From Actinomycetota bacterium (GTDB lineage: Bacteria > Actinomycetota > Acidimicrobiia > Acidimicrobiales > Ilumatobacteraceae): a stretch of 28,203 nucleotides of DNA. The translations under genes and the position numbers were made by a program. Below are positions 23,698 through 28,203 of the stretch, piece by piece. Numbering within the stretch: position 1 is the first letter of the stretch; each line of letters opens with the position of its first letter. The stretch spans positions 1 through 28,203 of the forward strand of contig WLTJ01000001.1 in NCBI GenBank assembly GCA_009705435.1. Reading direction: 5' to 3'. A model generated the notes under the pieces. The model was not told the origin of the DNA. It was given only the letters and a program-made list of their open reading frames with translations, and did not search any database.

Positions 23698-25659
23698 ATG
23701 AGCGAGTCAACTCCTCCCCCTCCACCACCTCCACCCAGCGCTGGCCCACGCCGCACACCAAAGCGCGCTGGCGCACCCAAGAATCGCGCTCCGCAGGACC
23801 AGTCCTCGGACACCAAGACGACCGGTCGACCGTCGATGCCTAAATGGTCGCCATGGGTTCTGCTCGCTTTGATTCTTGCTCTGATATTCGGCCCGCAACT
23901 TCTACCTGGACCAGATCGCGAAAAACTGGGCTTTGAAGAGTTCATGACTCAGGTTGAGGGCGGACGAGTTGACGAAGTCAAACTAAATAACCTCACCTTG
24001 ACAATCACCGGCTCATTTACTGATGGCAGCGATTTCTCCACGACTGCCCCTCCAGGGTTCCCGAATGAACTTGATCGCGAACTACTGCGCACCAAGGGCG
24101 TGGACTTCAAACCGACTACCCCGCAAACCAGTTGGCTGATGAACTTGATCCCCTTGCTGTTGCCGTTCGTTTTGATTATCGGCTTCTTGGTATGGATGAA
24201 TAAGCGAGCTTCTGGACAGATGGGCAACATGATGTCCGTGGGCCGCAGTCGGGCTAAGACATTCAACCCAGATCGACCATCCACAACTTTCGCCGACATC
24301 GCCGGCTACGAGGGTGTCAAAACCGAAATCAAAGAAGTCGTTGATTTCTTGCGTATGCCAGAACGTTTTAAAGAAATCGGCGCCAAGGTCCCTAAGGGCA
24401 TGCTCTTAGTCGGCCCCCCTGGAACTGGAAAAACTCTCTTCGCCCGTGCCGTCGCAGGAGAAGCTGGCGTTGGATTTTTGTCAGTGACTGGTTCGGACTT
24501 CATGGAAATGTTCGTAGGCGTCGGAGCAAGTCGTGTTCGTGATCTTTTCCAGCAAGCTCGCAAAATGGGTAAAGCCATTATCTTTATTGATGAAATTGAT
24601 TCCATCGGTCGCAAACGCGGTGCTGGACTCGGTGGCGGTCATGACGAGCGCGAGCAGACTCTGAACCAGTTGCTCTCGGAGATGGATGGCTTTGAGACAT
24701 CTGAAGGGATCGTCATTTTGGCGGCCACCAACCGCCCCGATGTTTTGGATCCAGCGTTGTTGCGTCCAGGTCGTTTTGATCGCCAGATCGTTGTCCCGTT
24801 ACCGGAATTTGAAGAGCGCGCGGCGATTCTGCGAGTTCATAGTCGCGACAAGCGCATGGGACCCGACGTGGATCTCGATGTCATGGCCAAAGGAACTCCT
24901 GGAATGAGTGGTGCCGACTTGGCAAACCTCGTCAATGAATCTGCACTGTTTGCCGTGCGACGCGAAAGCGCTCAGATCGAACGAATCGACTTTGAATCAG
25001 CGCGCGATCGGATCATGATGGGTGCCCGTCGCGATTCTTTGATCTTGTCCGCTGAAGAAAAGCGAGTCACTGCTTACCACGAGGGTGGTCACGCAATCTT
25101 GGCAACAGTTCTCCCTAACGGTGATGCACTGCACAAGGTGACGATTTTGCCACGTGGCATGGCCCTCGGAGTCACTCAAACTTTGCCAGAAGAACGACAT
25201 AGTTTTTCCAAGAACTACATTTTGGATCGTATTTGCATGGCGTTAGGTGGACGTGTTGCTGAGCAACTTGTTTTTCAGCAACAAACGACGGGTGCCTCAA
25301 ATGACCTTGAAGTTGTGACTGGTCTAGCCCGACGCATGGTTCGCGAATGGGGTATGAGCGACAAGGTCGGCCCCATGGCGTGGCATAACCAGCAACAAGT
25401 TTTCCTTGGTGAGGACCTAATGACTGGCGGTCGTGAGTACAGCGATGATACGGCGCGGATGATGGACGAAGAGATCAACACGATTCTGCGACAAGAAGAG
25501 CGACGGGCAATCGAGATCTTAACGAAGCATCGTGCCGGACTCGACTTAGTCGCCCAAGCCCTTCTTGATAAAGAGACCATTGATGGCGCTCTGGTGTCTG
25601 CACTTGTGCAACAGGGTCTTGACGGAACAGTCACGACTCCAGTTGGCGCTCACGACTAG
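23698..25659 (+). CDS. ftsH: ATP-dependent zinc metalloprotease FtsH
   Basis: FtsH is a membrane-anchored AAA+ protease that degrades misfolded membrane proteins and short-lived regulators. In the 653-residue protein a cytoplasmic N-tail with eight consecutive prolines (6-13) is followed by helix 1 (about 53-69), an outer domain, helix 2 (147-167), then the AAA module: Walker A GPPGTGKT (239-246), pore loop MFVGVGAS, Walker B IIFIDEID (294-301) and second region of homology ATNRPDVLDPALLRPGRFDR. The zinc site is HEGGH (461-465) with Asp536 in TGASNDLE as third ligand. ATG 23698 is chosen over 23671 because of the upstream AGGA site and because the first nine extra residues look unrelated. The stop overlaps the convergent thioredoxin stop. 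Confidence 0.97.
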   Translation: MSESTPPPPPPPPSAGPRRTPKRAGAPKNRAPQDQSSDTKTTGRPSMPKWSPWVLLALILALIFGPQLLPGPDREKLGFEEFMTQVEGGRVDEVKLNNLTLTITGSFTDGSDFSTTAPPGFPNELDRELLRTKGVDFKPTTPQTSWLMNLIPLLLPFVLIIGFLVWMNKRASGQMGNMMSVGRSRAKTFNPDRPSTTFADIAGYEGVKTEIKEVVDFLRMPERFKEIGAKVPKGMLLVGPPGTGKTLFARAVAGEAGVGFLSVTGSDFMEMFVGVGASRVRDLFQQARKMGKAIIFIDEIDSIGRKRGAGLGGGHDEREQTLNQLLSEMDGFETSEGIVILAATNRPDVLDPALLRPGRFDRQIVVPLPEFEERAAILRVHSRDKRMGPDVDLDVMAKGTPGMSGADLANLVNESALFAVRRESAQIERIDFESARDRIMMGARRDSLILSAEEKRVTAYHEGGHAILATVLPNGDALHKVTILPRGMALGVTQTLPEERHSFSKNYILDRICMALGGRVAEQLVFQQQTTGASNDLEVVTGLARRMVREWGMSDKVGPMAWHNQQQVFLGEDLMTGGREYSDDTARMMDEEINTILRQEERRAIEILTKHRAGLDLVAQALLDKETIDGALVSALVQQGLDGTVTTPVGAHD

Positions 25660-26105
25660 TCGGCGTTGACAGGCTCGCCCGTAGACGCCCCTGGCTCGCG
25701 AGCAGTCGCCATCGCTGCCCATAAATCAGTTGCGCTGAGCGGTCCCATGAATGACTTGTGAACAACACCGCTCACATCGCAGATGACAATTGTAGGAACT
25801 GCTTCAATGTTGTAGCGAGTGTGCAAATCACGTTGCATTTCGTACTCCACTTCAATCACAGCAACTTCACGAGTCGCCAGAACCTTTGCTTTGGCTGACA
25901 TGTCAGCACAGACATGACAGGAAGCAGACGTGAATACCACGACTAGCCATTCTTGAGATTGCGTAGCGAAATCTTTTCGATCAATTTGGGTTGGGGCAAC
26001 AAACAACTTTTGTGTGGGTGCATCGCTGACCCGACTCCGACGAATCACTAGGGCTGCGACAGCCACGATCACTGCGATCACTGCAGCAGTCAAAAGGCTA
26101 GTCAT
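25656..26105 (-). CDS. Membrane-anchored thioredoxin-fold protein
   Basis: The 149-residue protein has an N-terminal helix (residues 3-22), a short basic linker RRSR, then a thioredoxin fold. The active-site Cys63-His-Val-Cys66 lies in VVFTSASCHVCADMSAK, and the cis-Pro is Pro104 in EAVPTIVICD. Basic residues just after the helix make the side on which the domain lies ambiguous; with a signal-anchor the domain could be cytoplasmic. The frame is open to 26207 inside the DUF5719 gene, but ATG 26105 has an AGGA site 5 nt away and begins the helix. It lies 10 nt after the DUF5719 stop. Thiol exchange is the likely role; partner unknown. Confidence 0.85.
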   Translation of the reverse strand: MTSLLTAAVIAVIVAVAALVIRRSRVSDAPTQKLFVAPTQIDRKDFATQSQEWLVVVFTSASCHVCADMSAKAKVLATREVAVIEVEYEMQRDLHTRYNIEAVPTIVICDVSGVVHKSFMGPLSATDLWAAMATAREPGASTGEPVNAD

Positions 26106-26115
26106 CGTTCCTGCA

Positions 26116-27552
26116 TCATCCCGGAATCGCCAAAGACCCGCTGCGGCCGCCCAAGGTTGAAGTTCGTTCAAGTCGGCGCTCAACGAGAAGATTTTGAGTG
26201 CCCACAATCTCTAGCGCTCGGCCTAGAGCTAGATCATCAAGCAAATCAATGGAAATAATGCCATTTGCGACAAGGGTTATGTCAATCAAACCAGGGACTG
26301 GTTCCTCGCCACCAGGACCAACTGAAAAGACGGTCACAAGAGCGTCGGCGGAAGATGTATTGAGCACGACCAAGGCATCCTTCAGAGCGATTTTGATACT
26401 CGTAGGCACGCTCCATCTCATTGAGCGTGCGCCCTCTTGTCCACCAAGAACAACTGAGGTGACGACACTGGTTCCCGCAGGCCTAGTGAGAATTCGCTCC
26501 ACCACCAAGTTGTCTCCCGACTGACTCGAGATCACCGCACCATGAAGACCATCAGGCATCCCCACCAATGCCGACGTATTGAAGGCCACAACATCATGGG
26601 CAGGAATCGTCAGAGTTGTTGCTGGTGGATCGACGGCGTCCTCCAGTCCAAGAATCAGCACATTTGCTGAAACCTGTTCGTCCGAGGGATTGAAAATCAT
26701 TAAGGTCTCGGTCATCCCCGTTCCCTTTTCACCATCTGCAAACCACCACTGATCCGACATTGAAGGACTGCCGAGCGCAAGTACATAGCCCAGTCGCCCC
26801 GCTCCAAGGAAATGTTGCTCTTTGGCGGCAACGATTTGACCAGCAGTTGCATTGACGCTGATTGCCAAAATCTTTTCATCTCTGAACCCAGCATCTGCAA
26901 TATTCAAAACTCGAATTGACTGAGGGGGGATGACATATCCATCCAAGTTTTGCGGAGAGCGAAATCCTTTTTCCGTACTCACGCCAATATTAAGAATTGC
27001 TGGAGTCAGATATGGATTAGTTAAAAGGATTCGAAACTCTGAAGATTCAGCCGTGAATCCATCGGCGAAATACCACTCACTCGATGTGCTATTCGAACAT
27101 GGGGATACTGCCGAACCAGCCGGATGGATTGCCCGTTGCTCAACGCTCGCCGCAGAATCGCTCACTTCAACGTAACTACTGGCGTAACGGGCGCTGGCCA
27201 AAGCATCAATATCCACCGTCAACTGGCTTCGCGCCTCAACCACAATCTGCTCTCGCACGGGATCCTGTTCAGTTGTCAAGATCGTCACCACACCGGTAAT
27301 CGGAGCATCCGTTGGATTAGTGACGACAACTTCACCGCCATATTCGCCGTCGCTACTCGGGCCACTGGCGGCAGATCCAGCACACAACCACGTACGCGTG
27401 ATCACTCGCTCATCTTGACGAATTGACGGAGTTCCAAGACGCGTCGCAGCAGAAAAAGTCGGTGGTATATCCGCAGTGTTGTTGTTTGGTATGACAACTG
27501 CCGCTACACACGCGGCGATGATTATGAATATGACTGTGAGTCGCCGAATCAT
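26116..27552 (-). CDS. DUF5719-family secreted or membrane-anchored repeat protein
   Basis: The 478-residue protein has an N-terminal signal or anchor helix (about 4-21), then a beta-rich body made of four related modules of about 90-105 residues, starting near Trp55, Trp160, Trp270 and Trp380. Each begins W-x-(F)-A-D-G or a relic of it, has an N-(P/T)-(S/T) turn about 20-25 residues later (VVTNPTDAP, LLTNPYLTP, MIFNPSDEQ, VVLNTSSAD) and ends near a V-x-(E/K)-(Q/R) strand. Family assignment to DUF5719 comes from this pattern and its place next to the envelope gene upstream. Function is unknown; cell-surface binding is possible. Its ATG overlaps the upstream stop as ATGA at 27552-27549. Confidence 0.78.
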   Translation of the reverse strand: MIRRLTVIFIIIAACVAAVVIPNNNTADIPPTFSAATRLGTPSIRQDERVITRTWLCAGSAASGPSSDGEYGGEVVVTNPTDAPITGVVTILTTEQDPVREQIVVEARSQLTVDIDALASARYASSYVEVSDSAASVEQRAIHPAGSAVSPCSNSTSSEWYFADGFTAESSEFRILLTNPYLTPAILNIGVSTEKGFRSPQNLDGYVIPPQSIRVLNIADAGFRDEKILAISVNATAGQIVAAKEQHFLGAGRLGYVLALGSPSMSDQWWFADGEKGTGMTETLMIFNPSDEQVSANVLILGLEDAVDPPATTLTIPAHDVVAFNTSALVGMPDGLHGAVISSQSGDNLVVERILTRPAGTSVVTSVVLGGQEGARSMRWSVPTSIKIALKDALVVLNTSSADALVTVFSVGPGGEEPVPGLIDITLVANGIISIDLLDDLALGRALEIVGTQNLLVERRLERTSTLGGRSGSLAIPG

Positions 27553-28203
27553 TGACTCATGTCCTCAAAGGAGACAACAGGTTCAAGCGATACGGGAATG
27601 ATACGGCGGCCAAAAAAGCGCGGTTGAAAGAGCGCCACGAGAACAATGACCCACAAAATCATTTGCAGCAAAACCCACAAATAACGCGTCACTGGATTGT
27701 CGTAGACAAGACGACCCGAGCCCGCGCTACTTTCAAATGTCATCACTGATCCGAACGAGGCCATCCCAACCACAGATTGACCCGCATTCTGAAGGCGCCA
27801 ACGAGAGTCAAATGGAGTGCCGATATGCAACTGTCCAGCAGGTATTTCCTCAGTGACTGAGCGCCAACTTGCTGTACCAACCAAGGCTGCACGTGAACCC
27901 GATACGTCATTGTCAACTAAGGCCGTGACACCACCAGCGTTTGTGCCTTGTTCGGCACTCAAACTCAACATTGCGGTCACGGGGATCCACTGCATGTTTT
28001 CAAAAATAACCATACTCGTCGGGCTATAGACGGAACGCAGGTCCAATTGAACCCCTAATGACTGTGTTAAACCGCTGGCCACAGGCAGCGGCGAAGCACT
28101 AGTTGACTGCACGCGATCGAGTATCGGTACAACGATGTAGCGAATGCCGAAGGGAGCCATCAGACGACCAACTCGATCTGTTGATCCTTGAGCGATGGCA
28201 TCA
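27549..28203 (-). CDS. C-terminal part of a large membrane glycosyltransferase-associated protein
   Basis: The frame is open from the window edge for 217 residues and stops at 27549; the N-terminus is outside. The fragment starts DAIAQGSTDRVGRLMAPFGIRYIVVP, continues with a beta-rich outer domain, has one membrane helix near residues 175-192 (LWVLLQMILWVIVLVALF) and ends with a basic cytoplasmic tail. A LAPFGVRYIVV-like block before the last helix is usual in the long actinobacterial proteins with a family 2 glycosyltransferase N-terminus and many helices that sit just before DUF5719. That identity is inferred from the tail and context. An internal ATG at 28160 should not be taken as the start. 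Coupled to DUF5719 by ATGA. Confidence 0.55.
   Translation of the reverse strand, partial: DAIAQGSTDRVGRLMAPFGIRYIVVPILDRVQSTSASPLPVASGLTQSLGVQLDLRSVYSPTSMVIFENMQWIPVTAMLSLSAEQGTNAGGVTALVDNDVSGSRAALVGTASWRSVTEEIPAGQLHIGTPFDSRWRLQNAGQSVVGMASFGSVMTFESSAGSGRLVYDNPVTRYLWVLLQMILWVIVLVALFQPRFFGRRIIPVSLEPVVSFEDMSQ

Noticed and set aside
23457..23945. 162-codon - strand frame with a glycine run overlapping the ftsH start
   Set aside because: The glycine run is the complement of the proline run of FtsH; the 3' part overlaps the DUF3499 gene out of frame.
1..28203. Mobile elements, CRISPR arrays, tRNA, rRNA and prophage genes
   Set aside because: I looked for transposase motifs, evenly spaced repeats, tRNA-like arms with CCA-proximal stems and integrase motifs and saw none; small tRNA-like structures could be missed by eye.

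Overview
The window is about 28 kb of compact bacterial chromosome that reads as Actinomycetota of moderate GC, probably an Acidimicrobiia-type aquatic lineage. The class-level guess is inference. The phylum call rests on gene content and order. A DUF5719 protein, a DUF3499 protein, manB, a Trm112-like protein and ahcY lie in that order on the minus strand. They are followed by comF, secA, prfB, ftsE and ftsX. This is a shuffled and interrupted version of a neighbourhood typical of actinobacteria. The arsenate reductase is of the mycothiol-dependent type, which also fits.

Layout. Positions 1-4948: the end of a probable L,D-transpeptidase (+), then on the minus strand an aquaporin-arsC arsenic pair, a Baeyer-Villiger-type monooxygenase translationally coupled to an enoyl-CoA hydratase-family protein, and surE. 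Positions 5070-7798 (+): menB, a SpoU/TrmH RNA methyltransferase and purU. Positions 7791-9159 (-): a group II truncated hemoglobin and a second hydratase-family protein. Positions 9180-14704 (-): the secA-prfB-ftsE-ftsX housekeeping run. Position 14805 onward: a HAD hydrolase (+), then on the minus strand comF, a YczE-like membrane protein, ahcY with a structured 174-nt leader, a Trm112-like protein, manB, a large polytopic GT-C-like membrane protein, a CPBP protease and a small DUF3499 gene. Positions 23698-25659 (+): ftsH. Positions 25656-28203 (-): a membrane-anchored thioredoxin, a DUF5719 protein, and the C-terminal part of a large envelope protein that runs off the window.

The genes cover core functions: protein export (SecA), termination (RF2), cell division (FtsEX), membrane proteolysis (FtsH), the methyl cycle (AhcY), menaquinone (MenB), one-carbon metabolism (PurU), and envelope polysaccharide (ManB, the GT-C-like protein, the DUF5719 neighbourhood). 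Accessory functions are arsenic detoxification and a probable oxidative degradation pair. No insertion sequence, prophage, CRISPR array, tRNA or rRNA gene was seen. No gap exceeds 300 bases; the largest are 18221-18394 (ahcY leader), 23543-23697 and 4949-5069 (both divergent promoter regions) and 14705-14804.

Two observations stand out. First, many genes that begin a transcription unit lack a Shine-Dalgarno sequence and instead have a -10-like hexamer ending exactly 6 nt before the start codon, which predicts leaderless mRNAs; internal genes of operons often have a strong AAGGAG-like site. Second, ahcY is an exception: it has a long leader with a 9-bp closing helix, an internal stem with a possible pseudoknot, and a well-formed intrinsic terminator just before the ribosome binding site. 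This is the architecture of a transcriptional attenuator or riboswitch that I could not match to a known class.
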